Positions 1 through 5,479 of a stretch of 5,479 bases of DNA are shown piece after piece (position 1 is the stretch's first letter; each line of letters begins with the position of its first letter). This stretch comes from a bacterium. GTDB lineage: Bacteria > Ratteibacteria > UBA8468 > B48-G9 > JAFGKM01. The stretch is taken from contig JAOAEP010000131.1 in the NCBI GenBank assembly GCA_026416755.1, positions 1-5,479 of the forward strand, given 5' to 3'. Below the pieces are notes generated by a model. It did not search any database. It was not told the DNA's origin and saw only the letters and a program-made list of their open reading frames with translations. The translations under genes and the position numbers were made by a program.

Positions 1-210
1 TGAATCTTTATAAATTTCAATTACTACATCAGGACAAATTATAACACATTTTTTACATCCTATACAATTTTTCCCATTTAAGACTTCAACATAATGATAC
101 CCTATTTTATTAAAATCTTTTGATAAACTGAAAACACCTACCGGACAGACATCTATACATAATTTACAACTTTTACACCTCTCTTTATTGACTTTCACTA
201 TATATTTCAT
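1..210 (-). CDS. korD: 2x[4Fe-4S] ferredoxin-like protein, probable delta subunit of a 2-oxoacid:ferredoxin oxidoreductase (3' end outside window)
   Basis: Seventy codons are visible from ATG at 210-208 to base 1 with no stop, so the gene continues left of the window. It carries two bacterial-ferredoxin motifs: Cys12, Cys15, Cys18 and Cys22 in CKSCKLCIDVCP, and Cys49, Cys52, Cys55 and Cys59 in CIGCKKCVIICP, enough ligands for two [4Fe-4S] clusters. The linker with GYHYVEV and the tail CPDVVIEIYK resemble the small delta subunit of 2-oxoglutarate (KorD) or branched-chain 2-oxoacid:ferredoxin oxidoreductases, which passes electrons to ferredoxin. In such operons the catalytic subunits usually follow, which here would be beyond base 1. 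The start overlaps the nadK stop as ATGA (210-207), with a weak GGA upstream. The two-cluster ferredoxin fold is certain in my view; the KorD assignment rests on resemblance, and pyruvate or 2-oxoisovalerate enzymes or a free ferredoxin remain possible. As most of the usual 70-75 residues are present, only a short tail may be missing. Confidence 0.85.
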   Translation of the reverse strand, partial: MKYIVKVNKERCKSCKLCIDVCPVGVFSLSKDFNKIGYHYVEVLNGKNCIGCKKCVIICPDVVIEIYKDS

Positions 211-986
211 TTTCCAAATCCAAACTTTGTTTTAAGTTTTTCAAAAAAATTATCCTCAAGTATAAGATTTGCCTTCATCTTACTCTTTTTTATTTCAATT
301 ATCTCATTTTCTTTAATTTCAAATTCATCTTGGCCATCACCTATTATTTTTCCTTCTGGGTAAATTTTAATTTGAAGTTTTTTTTCACTGGATATAATTA
401 AAGGTCTAATTGTAAGAGTATAAGGACAGAAGGGTGTAAGAAGGAAACAATTAATATCTGGAGAAATTATAGGACCACCAGCAGAAAGAGAGTGGGCCGT
501 AGAACCTGTAGGAGTTGAAATTATTATTCCATCCCCTCTAAAATTAAATATTTCTTCATTTTCAATATAAACCTCCATATGAACTATTCTAATACCCTTT
601 CTAAAAATTAAAAAATCATTAAGAACTTTATTTTTATATATAGTTTGTCCATTTTTCTTTATAACTGCTTCAAGTAAAATTCTTTCTGAAATATTAAACT
701 TACCCTCAATTATTTTTTTTATTTTTTCCTCAATATTTTCTGATGTATTTGTTAAAAATCCAACTTTTCCATAATTAATACCATAAATTAATGTTTTTTC
801 ATTTTTTAATATTCTGATTGCCTTTAAAATAGTACCATCTCCTCCCATCGTTATAATTAAGTCGGGTTTTTCATATTTTTTTTCAACAACTTTTCCACAA
901 CTTTTCAACAAATTTTCAATCTTTAACTTCTCTTTCTGTATTCCTTCTATTTTTTCATTTACAAGTATAAAAATTTTTTTAATCAT
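207..986 (-). CDS. nadK: NAD kinase (ATP/polyphosphate-dependent)
   Basis: NadK phosphorylates NAD+ at the 2' hydroxyl of its adenosine ribose to make NADP+, the only known route to NADP. The 259 residues are a little short for the family (roughly 260-300) but complete. Visible motifs are GGDGT (48-52) with the catalytic Asp50, GINYGKVGFLT (69-79), LND (122-124) in place of the more common LNE, GDGIIISTPTGSTAHSLSAGG (151-171) as the NAD-binding signature, TIRPLIIS (192-199) and DGQ (217-219). The family position often written PHTL or PHSL reads PYTL (188-191), a mild deviation. The ATG at 986 overlaps the dxs stop by 8 bases and has AAAGGA 8 bases upstream. The TGA stop overlaps the next start (ATGA). 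Its place beside dxs is sensible because the following isoprenoid enzyme (DXR) uses NADPH, though NADP serves many pathways. Confidence 0.96.
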   Translation of the reverse strand: MIKKIFILVNEKIEGIQKEKLKIENLLKSCGKVVEKKYEKPDLIITMGGDGTILKAIRILKNEKTLIYGINYGKVGFLTNTSENIEEKIKKIIEGKFNISERILLEAVIKKNGQTIYKNKVLNDFLIFRKGIRIVHMEVYIENEEIFNFRGDGIIISTPTGSTAHSLSAGGPIISPDINCFLLTPFCPYTLTIRPLIISSEKKLQIKIYPEGKIIGDGQDEFEIKENEIIEIKKSKMKANLILEDNFFEKLKTKFGFGK

Positions 987-2799
987 TAAAAAATTCCTTT
1001 ATCCTTTTAAAAATTTTCTCACTTGAAAGTCCATACTTATCTAAAAGATAATCTCTATCTCCATGTTCAATAAAAACTTCCGGAAGACCTATTCTTAAGA
1101 AATCCTTTTTAACATTTTTATCAGAAAAAAATTCAAGTAAATATGAACCAAAACCACCTGATAAACAATTTTCCTCTATTGTTATAATTTTATCAAATTT
1201 TTCTATCTTTTTCATTAAATCTTCATTTATAGGTTTAATTTCTTTTATCGGAATAAAACTTAAAATAATTCCTTCATTTTTTAATTTATCAAATGCAATG
1301 TATGAGTTTAAAGCCATACTTCCAACAGCCAAAATAACCGCGTTACTCTCTTTATAAATCTCTTCATTAATTGATTCAGGTAAAATATCTTTAGGATATC
1401 TAATAAAAGTAGGAGTTTTTTCATAAATAGAATTTCTAATTGTTTCTTTTAAGTTTTCTAAACTATATGGAGCAAAAATTTTAAGATTTGGTATTGTTCT
1501 TAAAAAAGATATGTCAAAAATGCCATGATGTGTGGGGCCATCTTCTCCAACAATTCCTGCACGGTCAACAAGAAATATTATTGGTAAATTTTGTAAGCAA
1601 ACATCATGAAAAATCTGGTCATATGCTCTTTGTAAAAATGTACTATAAATTGCAACAAAAATTGGTATTCCACTTTTAGCAATTCCAGAAGCAACAACTA
1701 CTGCATTACTTTCTGCAATTCCAACATCAAAAAACCTATTAGGAAATTTTTTTGAGAAGTTTTCAAGCCCCAAACCTATTTCCATTGCTGCTGTTATGAC
1801 AAAAAAATTATATCTTTCAGCCATCTCACACAGAATTTCTCCTACAAATTTTGAATTTGTTTTTTTATCATCAATTTGTTCTCCTGTTTTTATATTAAAA
1901 GGACCTATTGAGTGAAATTTTTCAGGATATTTTTCAGAAAAACTATAACCTTTTCCTTTTTTTGTTATAACATGTAAAACTACTGGCTCATTAATTTCTT
2001 TTATATTTTCAAGAATTTCAATCAACTGTTCAATATCATGTCCATCAATAGGTCCAAAATATCTTATCCCAAGTTTTTCAAAAAATACCCCTGGCACTAT
2101 TAAAAATTTTGCTTTCTTTTCAATTTCTTTTGTAAATTTTAAAATATCATCTCCAATAGCAGGAATTTTTTTTAAAATTTCAACAAATTCTTCTTTTGGT
2201 TTATTTACAATTGGAGAAGTAATAAATTTAGTTAAATAATAAGAGAGAGCGCCTTTTGTTGGTGAGATTGACATTCTATTATCATTAAGTATAATTTTTA
2301 CATTTTTCTTTATCTCTCCAAGAAAATTCAAACCTTCAAATGCAAGTCCATTTGTTAAAGTTCCATCACCAATTACTGCAATTATATTTTCTTTTTTCTC
2401 TTGAATATCATTTCCTATTTTAAGGCCAGTTGAAGAAGAAATACTTGTCCCAGCATGTCCAACCATAAAAATATCTGTATTACTTTCAGAAGGATTTGGA
2501 AAACCACTTATTCCTCCATATTTCCTTAATGTTTCAAATTTTTCATACCTAGTTAAAATTTTATGTGTATAAGATTGATGTCCAACATCCCATATAATTT
2601 TATCAGGAGGAATATTAAACACATAATGAACAGCAACAGTTATTTCAACACTTCCAAGATTTGATGAAAGATGTCCACCATTTTTTGAAACAACTTCAAT
2701 GATAAATTCTCGTATTTCTTTACATAGTTGATTTAACTGAGAAATAGAGAGGTTTTTAATAAGGGAATAGTTATCTTTTATTTTCTCCAGAAGTTTCAT
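979..2799 (-). CDS. dxs: 1-deoxy-D-xylulose-5-phosphate synthase
   Basis: Dxs is a cytoplasmic thiamine-diphosphate enzyme that joins pyruvate and glyceraldehyde 3-phosphate into DXP with loss of CO2, the entry to the non-mevalonate isoprenoid pathway and a precursor of thiamine and pyridoxal. The 606 residues are normal for the family. Visible are GHLSSNLG (42-49), WDVGHQ (70-75), the ThDP/Mg motif GDG (144-146) to NDNRMSIS (172-179), GPIDGHD (249-255), EKFHSIGPF with the usual active-site His (296), Glu363 (E. coli E370), STFLQRAYDQ with Arg391, DRAGIVGEDGPTHHG with Arg413, Asp420 and His424, and the C-terminal domain EENCLSGGFGS (542-552). Oddities: the usual AEQHAV is AESNAV (362-367), YPRG is YPKD (468-471), and HKILTGR lacks the Gly (79-84). 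The start at 2799 gives MKLLEKI, a normal Dxs N-terminus, although it overlaps the lipoprotein gene by 29 bases. A DXS with altered substrate handling is possible; a different transketolase-like activity is less likely. Confidence 0.94.
   Translation of the reverse strand: MKLLEKIKDNYSLIKNLSISQLNQLCKEIREFIIEVVSKNGGHLSSNLGSVEITVAVHYVFNIPPDKIIWDVGHQSYTHKILTRYEKFETLRKYGGISGFPNPSESNTDIFMVGHAGTSISSSTGLKIGNDIQEKKENIIAVIGDGTLTNGLAFEGLNFLGEIKKNVKIILNDNRMSISPTKGALSYYLTKFITSPIVNKPKEEFVEILKKIPAIGDDILKFTKEIEKKAKFLIVPGVFFEKLGIRYFGPIDGHDIEQLIEILENIKEINEPVVLHVITKKGKGYSFSEKYPEKFHSIGPFNIKTGEQIDDKKTNSKFVGEILCEMAERYNFFVITAAMEIGLGLENFSKKFPNRFFDVGIAESNAVVVASGIAKSGIPIFVAIYSTFLQRAYDQIFHDVCLQNLPIIFLVDRAGIVGEDGPTHHGIFDISFLRTIPNLKIFAPYSLENLKETIRNSIYEKTPTFIRYPKDILPESINEEIYKESNAVILAVGSMALNSYIAFDKLKNEGIILSFIPIKEIKPINEDLMKKIEKFDKIITIEENCLSGGFGSYLLEFFSDKNVKKDFLRIGLPEVFIEHGDRDYLLDKYGLSSEKIFKRIKEFFND
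995..1000 (-). promoter_or_regulatory. Ribosome binding site for nadK
   Basis: AAAGGA on the minus strand lies 8 bases before the nadK ATG (986-984), inside the last codons of dxs. Good spacing supports this start, which yields the compact MIKKIFILVN beginning typical of NAD kinases. Confidence 0.7.
2771..2799 (-). other. 29-base coding overlap, lipoprotein gene end / dxs start
   Basis: The last codons of the TPR gene (ending ETSGENKR, stop at 2771) and the first codons of dxs (MKLLEKIKDN) use the same bases in two frames. Both readings look genuine: the dxs N-terminus fits its family, and the next Met in that frame is residue 112, beyond the conserved GHLSSNLG region. Bases before the dxs ATG (AAAAGATAAAAAGC) give only a weak ribosome site, so dxs translation probably depends on ribosomes arriving through the upstream gene. 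Confidence 0.8.
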
Positions 2800-4153
2800 T
2801 TTTAATTATGCTTTTTATCTTTTCAATCATCTCTATAATTTCTTTTTTCTTTGTTTCATTATCTATTTCATTGTATGCTTTTGTGAAATATAAAATTGAT
2901 TTTTCAAATTCTTTTAATTGATAGTAAACATACCCTAAATGTTCATAAATTTCAGGGTCTCTTTCTAGTTTAACTGCCTTTTCAAGATATTTCTTTGCCT
3001 TTCTGTAATTCCCCATTTTATAATACGCCCAACCCAAACTATCAAGATAAGCTCCATTATTTGGTTCAATTTTACATGCTTTTTTTATCATATTATATGC
3101 TTCTTTTATATTTTTGTCTTTTAATAAATATGAATATCCAAGATAATTTAAAGCAAGTGAATTATCTGGATTAAGTTCTATTGCTTTTTTCATATTCTCT
3201 TCCATTTTTTCAAAATCACCCTTTTTATCATAAATAACTCCTAATTTAAACCTTGTATCAGATGTGTCTTCCATTTTTAAACTTTCAAAAAAATATGTTT
3301 CAGCAATTTCATAGTTTTTCTCATTAACATAAATTGAACCAAGAAAATCGTAAAATTCTTTATCTTTGATTCCGTTTCCAATGGCTTTCAATAATATTTC
3401 TTTAGTTTTTTCATCATTTTTTTCACTATAATAAATAGATGCTAAAAGGGCATAACCGAGTTTATTTAATGGATTTAAATAGATACTCTTTTCAAGATAT
3501 TCTTTTGCTTTATCTAATTTATTTTCTTTCTGATATAAAATTCCAAGAGATAAATACCCTTCCCAGAAATTTGGTTGTAATGAAATTGCTTCTTGATATC
3601 CTTTTTCTGCATTTATATGATCCTTTTGTGTTTCATAGATTTTAGCAAGATTGTAATGTAAAAGATAATTTTTAGGATATTCCTCAATAAGAAATTTGTA
3701 ATGCTTTTCTGCCATTTTTAAATCATTCAATTTTGTATATACATCACATAAAATTAACCTGAATGAGTGATTATCAGGTTTCAATTTTAAGCCCTTTTCA
3801 ATATAATTGGCTGAAAGTTTATATTGTTTTTCAAGTAAATATGCGAGTCCAAGTCCAAAATATGGTTCATAAAGACCTGGATTTAAATTGATTGCTTTCT
3901 GAAAATTTTCTTTTGCTTTTTTATAATTATTCTCTTTAATGTACAAATTACCAATTTTTATATACAGATAAGGGTCAGGCCCACCTTTCTTAATTGTTTC
4001 TTCAAATTCTTTTATAGCAGAAAGGGTTGCTTTTTCTTCTTCATATAAAAGACCTGTTATATATGTTTTTAAGACAATGTCTTCTTTTATAACAGGAGTT
4101 AGACATCCTGTTAAAATTATAACTAAAAAAAACAATAGTAAATATTTTTTCAT
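2771..4153 (-). CDS. TPR-repeat lipoprotein
   Basis: This 460-residue protein begins with a lipoprotein signal peptide: MKKY, a hydrophobic stretch (5-14) and the lipobox LTGC at 14-17. It should be lipidated on Cys17 and anchored in a membrane facing outward. Residue +2 after Cys is Leu rather than Asp, so the classic inner-membrane retention signal is absent. From about residue 26 to 433 it is built of roughly twelve 34-residue tetratricopeptide repeats, with recurring G-x-x-Y, A-x-x-x-x-x-K-A and N/KP positions, for example GNLYIKENNYKKAKENFQKA (68-87) and GWAYYKMGNYRKAKKYLEKA (374-393). A charged helical tail follows. The segment NYLGYSYLLKDKN...YLDSLGWAYY (336-378) resembles a pattern I recall from envelope TPR lipoproteins of several Gram-negative groups. 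The partner is unknown; TPR proteins act as protein-binding scaffolds. The ATG at 4153 lies 3 bases after the previous stop, with only a weak A-rich ribosome site, suggesting translational coupling. The gene ends 29 bases inside dxs. Confidence 0.93.
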   Translation of the reverse strand: MKKYLLLFFLVIILTGCLTPVIKEDIVLKTYITGLLYEEEKATLSAIKEFEETIKKGGPDPYLYIKIGNLYIKENNYKKAKENFQKAINLNPGLYEPYFGLGLAYLLEKQYKLSANYIEKGLKLKPDNHSFRLILCDVYTKLNDLKMAEKHYKFLIEEYPKNYLLHYNLAKIYETQKDHINAEKGYQEAISLQPNFWEGYLSLGILYQKENKLDKAKEYLEKSIYLNPLNKLGYALLASIYYSEKNDEKTKEILLKAIGNGIKDKEFYDFLGSIYVNEKNYEIAETYFFESLKMEDTSDTRFKLGVIYDKKGDFEKMEENMKKAIELNPDNSLALNYLGYSYLLKDKNIKEAYNMIKKACKIEPNNGAYLDSLGWAYYKMGNYRKAKKYLEKAVKLERDPEIYEHLGYVYYQLKEFEKSILYFTKAYNEIDNETKKKEIIEMIEKIKSIIKNETSGENKR

Positions 4154-4156
4154 TTT

Positions 4157-4249
4157 TTATTTTCTTTTTTTATGTCTCATTGCTTTTCTTCTCTTTTTAT
4201 ATTTATGTCTTTTTACTTTTTTTATTTTCCTTTTTCTTCCACACGGCAT
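4157..4249 (-). CDS. 30-residue, highly basic AURKAIP1/COX24 (mS38-like) mini-protein, probably ribosome-associated
   Basis: This 30-codon gene (ATG 4249-4247, TAA 4159-4157) encodes a protein starting MPCGRKRKIKKVKRHKYKKR and ending AMRHKKRK. Twenty of its 30 residues are Lys or Arg and two are His; there is no acidic residue. The MPCG-K/R-K/R-K start and RHKKRK end resemble small bacterial proteins annotated as AURKAIP1/COX24 domain proteins, the family of mitochondrial small-subunit protein mS38. That points to binding ribosomal RNA, but function is inferred from resemblance and charge alone. Three things support it as a real gene. It has the best Shine-Dalgarno sequence in the window, AAGGAGGT, with 3 bases to the ATG. 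It exactly fills the gap between hisG and the lipoprotein gene, with 10 and 3 bases to spare. Its sequence has a recognisable family pattern. It is short enough to be dropped by length-filtered gene callers. The alternative, a chance ORF in A-rich DNA, seems unlikely. Confidence 0.87.
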   Translation of the reverse strand: MPCGRKRKIKKVKRHKYKKRRKAMRHKKRK

Positions 4250-4252
4250 ACT

Positions 4253-4260
4253 ACCTCCTT
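4253..4260 (-). promoter_or_regulatory. Strong Shine-Dalgarno sequence for the 30-codon gene
   Basis: AAGGAGGT on the minus strand is a full-length match to the anti-Shine-Dalgarno end of 16S rRNA. It shares a base with the TAA stop of hisG (4262-4260) and is followed by AGT and then the ATG at 4249. The spacer, 4 bases counted from GGAGG, is slightly short. It decides the start of the small gene and shows that this organism uses Shine-Dalgarno initiation. Confidence 0.88.
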
Positions 4261-5129
4261 TATATAACTTTATTTAATGGGTACTCAACTATACCTTGTG
4301 CTCCCAATTTTTTTAATTTAGGTATTAGTTCTTTTGCTTTATTTTTATCAATTACTGTTTCAATAGCAAACCAGTTTTCATCTGTTAAATGAGAAATAGT
4401 TGGTTTTTTCATAGCAGGTAAAATTTTTAAAATATTTTCTAAGTCCTTTTTTGCAACATTCATTTTCAATCCTACTTTTCCTTCTGCTTGTAAAGCTCCT
4501 TTTAATAAAAGAGCAATATTTTCAATTTTTTCTTTTTTCCACATATTTTTCCAAGAATTTTTGTTTGCTATCAATCTTGGAGTTGACTCCATAATAACAT
4601 CAACAATCTTTAAATTGTGAGAGAATAAAGTGGAACCTGTTTCTGTAATTTCTACAATTGCATCTACGAGATTTCCCGCTTTTATTTCTGTTGCACCAAA
4701 AGAAAATTCTACCTTTGCTTTTACTCCATTTTTCTTTAAATAATTTTTAGTTAAATTCACAAGTTCTGTTGAAATTATCTTACCATTTAAGTCCTTTACA
4801 CTTTTAATATCGGATTTTTCTGGAACCGCAAGAACAATTTTAACTGGCCTAAAACCAATCTTTGAATAAGTAAGTTCACATACCTCAATAACTTTTGCAT
4901 TATTTTCAATTATCCAGTCCTTACCAGCAATTCCTGCATCAAAAGCGCCAAGTTCAACATATCTTGGAATTTCTTGTGTTCTTAATAATACAGCTTCAAT
5001 TTCAGGATCATCAATTGATAAATAATAACTTCTTGTATTTACATAGATTTCAAATCCAGCATTTTTAAAAATTAAAAGAGTAGTTTCCTGTAATGAACCT
5101 TTTGGTAAAGCAAGTTTAATTTTATTCAC
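4260..5129 (-). CDS. hisG: ATP phosphoribosyltransferase, long form with regulatory domain
   Basis: HisG catalyses the first committed step of histidine synthesis: ATP + PRPP gives phosphoribosyl-ATP + PPi. The 289 residues match the long form of the family (roughly 280-300), which is self-sufficient and needs no HisZ partner. Visible landmarks are LPKGSLQ (8-14), LRTQEIPRYVELGAFDAGIA (49-68), the family signature with the PRPP-binding stretch DAIVEITETGSTL (156-168), and a C-terminal ACT-like regulatory domain from about residue 213 ending in GAQGIVEYPLNKVI. In the family that domain binds histidine for feedback inhibition, so control is probably allosteric. The start is GTG at 5129-5127, placed two codons before the conserved KIKLALPKG beginning. 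It lies inside the end of accA, with a GGGAG motif 6 bases upstream. No other his gene is in the window, so hisG is separated from at least its immediate pathway partners here. The TAA stop overlaps the ribosome binding site of the next gene. Confidence 0.97.
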   Translation of the reverse strand: MNKIKLALPKGSLQETTLLIFKNAGFEIYVNTRSYYLSIDDPEIEAVLLRTQEIPRYVELGAFDAGIAGKDWIIENNAKVIEVCELTYSKIGFRPVKIVLAVPEKSDIKSVKDLNGKIISTELVNLTKNYLKKNGVKAKVEFSFGATEIKAGNLVDAIVEITETGSTLFSHNLKIVDVIMESTPRLIANKNSWKNMWKKEKIENIALLLKGALQAEGKVGLKMNVAKKDLENILKILPAMKKPTISHLTDENWFAIETVIDKNKAKELIPKLKKLGAQGIVEYPLNKVI

Positions 5130-5479
5130 TTTCCTCTCCCTCTACAAATACTCCAATTTTTCTATATTTTTTATACCTTATTTCAACAAGTTCTTCAACC
5201 TTTATTGTTTTTAATTCCTTTAAATTCTTTTCTATTGAGTCCTTCATAAATTTAAAAGTTGTTTCCCAATCACTATGAGCCCCTCCAAGAGGTTCTGGGA
5301 TTATTTCGTCTATTATTCCAAGTTCAAGTAAATCTTTTGCCGTTAATTTAAGCGCTTTTGCTGCTTCTTCCACACCATCTTGTGTTTTCCAGAGAATTGA
5401 AGCGCAACCTTCTGGAGAGATTACTGAATATATTGAAAACTCTGGCATTAGAATTCTATCGCCAACTCCTATACCGAGT
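5122..5479 (-). CDS. accA: Acetyl-CoA carboxylase carboxyltransferase alpha subunit, C-terminal part (5' end outside window)
   Basis: AccA pairs with AccD to form the carboxyltransferase that moves CO2 from biotin-AccB to acetyl-CoA, giving malonyl-CoA for fatty-acid synthesis in the cytoplasm. The frame is open to the window edge. The first complete codon starts at 5478 and gives LGIGVGDRILMPEF, followed by YSVISPEGCASILW, LTAKDLLELGIIDEIIPEPL and GGAH, all hallmark AccA segments. 118 residues are visible, about the last third of a protein usually near 320 residues. In the E. coli protein the glycine-rich GSGGA oxyanion segment lies just before this region, so it should be just outside the window. 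The Met codon at 5448 is the internal Met of RILMPE and not a start. The 3' end overlaps hisG by 8 bases (5122-5129), so the two are probably co-transcribed and translationally coupled. No frameshift or odd residue is seen in the visible part. Confidence 0.96.
   Translation of the reverse strand, partial: LGIGVGDRILMPEFSIYSVISPEGCASILWKTQDGVEEAAKALKLTAKDLLELGIIDEIIPEPLGGAHSDWETTFKFMKDSIEKNLKELKTIKVEELVEIRYKKYRKIGVFVEGEESE
5132..5140 (-). promoter_or_regulatory. Ribosome binding site for the GTG start of hisG
   Basis: On the minus strand GGGAGAGGA lies directly before the GTG at 5129-5127, with GGGAG ending 6 bases from the start. It sits inside the last codons of accA. It supports GTG as the true hisG start, since no ATG lies nearby in frame and the protein family begins here. 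Confidence 0.7.

Noticed and set aside
1488..1679. 63-codon plus-strand ORF
   Set aside because: It lies wholly inside dxs on the other strand, in a region where the Dxs motifs (DRAG, PTHHG, FLQRAYDQ) are strongly conserved; no ribosome site and no recognisable protein.
3439..3645. 68-codon plus-strand ORF
   Set aside because: It is antisense to clear TPR repeats; its Leu/Phe/Tyr-rich composition is the mirror of the Lys/Glu/Asn-rich repeats.
2850..4070. Possible DNA repeat array within the lipoprotein gene
   Set aside because: The periodicity is at protein level (34-residue TPR units); the nucleotide sequence of the units is diverged, with no direct repeats I can see.
4130..4240. Poly-T-rich plus strand, resembling a terminator tail or regulatory region
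   Set aside because: I see no GC-rich hairpin before the T runs, and the stretch is coding on the minus strand (Lys codons of the mini-gene and the start of the lipoprotein).
4077..4392. Two overlapping plus-strand ORFs (4077-4277, 4180-4392) that look like small membrane proteins
   Set aside because: The runs of Phe and Leu come from reading Lys/Arg-rich codons of the mini-gene and lipoprotein signal region backwards. The minus-strand reading has a strong ribosome site and family matches.
5446..5448. ATG at 5448 as the start of accA
   Set aside because: The same frame is open to the window edge and the upstream residues LGIGVGDRIL match AccA, so this is an internal Met.
1..5479. tRNA, rRNA, CRISPR, insertion sequence or horizontal-transfer island
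   Set aside because: Coding fills all but 13 bases, composition looks even throughout, and there are no inverted repeats, transposase motifs or regular spacers.

Overview
The window is one continuous, very tightly packed run of seven genes, all read on the minus strand. In order of transcription they are accA (3' part only), hisG, a 30-codon gene for a very basic protein, a TPR-repeat lipoprotein, dxs, nadK, and a two-cluster ferredoxin-like gene that runs off the left edge. Only 13 bases lie between genes (10 before the 30-codon gene, 3 after it). Every other junction overlaps, by 8, 29, 8 and 4 bases. This looks like the middle of a longer operon. I see no intergenic promoter, terminator, RNA gene, mobile element, CRISPR array or DNA repeat, and no stretch of 300 bases without a gene.

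Organism: the DNA is very AT-rich (three 60-base lines I counted had 23 to 38% G+C) and the proteins are full of Lys, Ile, Asn and Phe. All reading frames work with the standard bacterial code, including a real TGA stop on nadK, which argues against TGA-recoding lineages. A lipobox protein, a bacterial multi-subunit acetyl-CoA carboxylase and the DXP isoprenoid route point to a bacterium. A strong Shine-Dalgarno sequence argues against typical Bacteroidota. The MPCGRKRK-type mini-protein and the TGSTAHSLSAGGP form of NAD kinase remind me of PVC/FCB-side or candidate-phylum lineages such as Omnitrophota. That placement is recalled resemblance, not a search result. A 2-oxoacid:ferredoxin oxidoreductase subunit suggests an anaerobic lifestyle.

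Function: the genes serve several core pathways: malonyl-CoA for lipids (AccA), the first step of histidine synthesis (HisG), probable ribosome-linked function (mini-protein), envelope scaffolding (TPR lipoprotein), isoprenoid precursors (Dxs), NADP supply (NadK) and ferredoxin-linked 2-oxoacid metabolism (KorD-like). Dxs and NadK connect plausibly, since the next enzyme of the DXP pathway uses NADPH. The rest look like a housekeeping operon with translational coupling rather than one pathway.

I did not find a convincing new biological system. The points most worth a second look are the 30-codon gene, which is easily missed, and several substitutions at usually conserved positions in Dxs.
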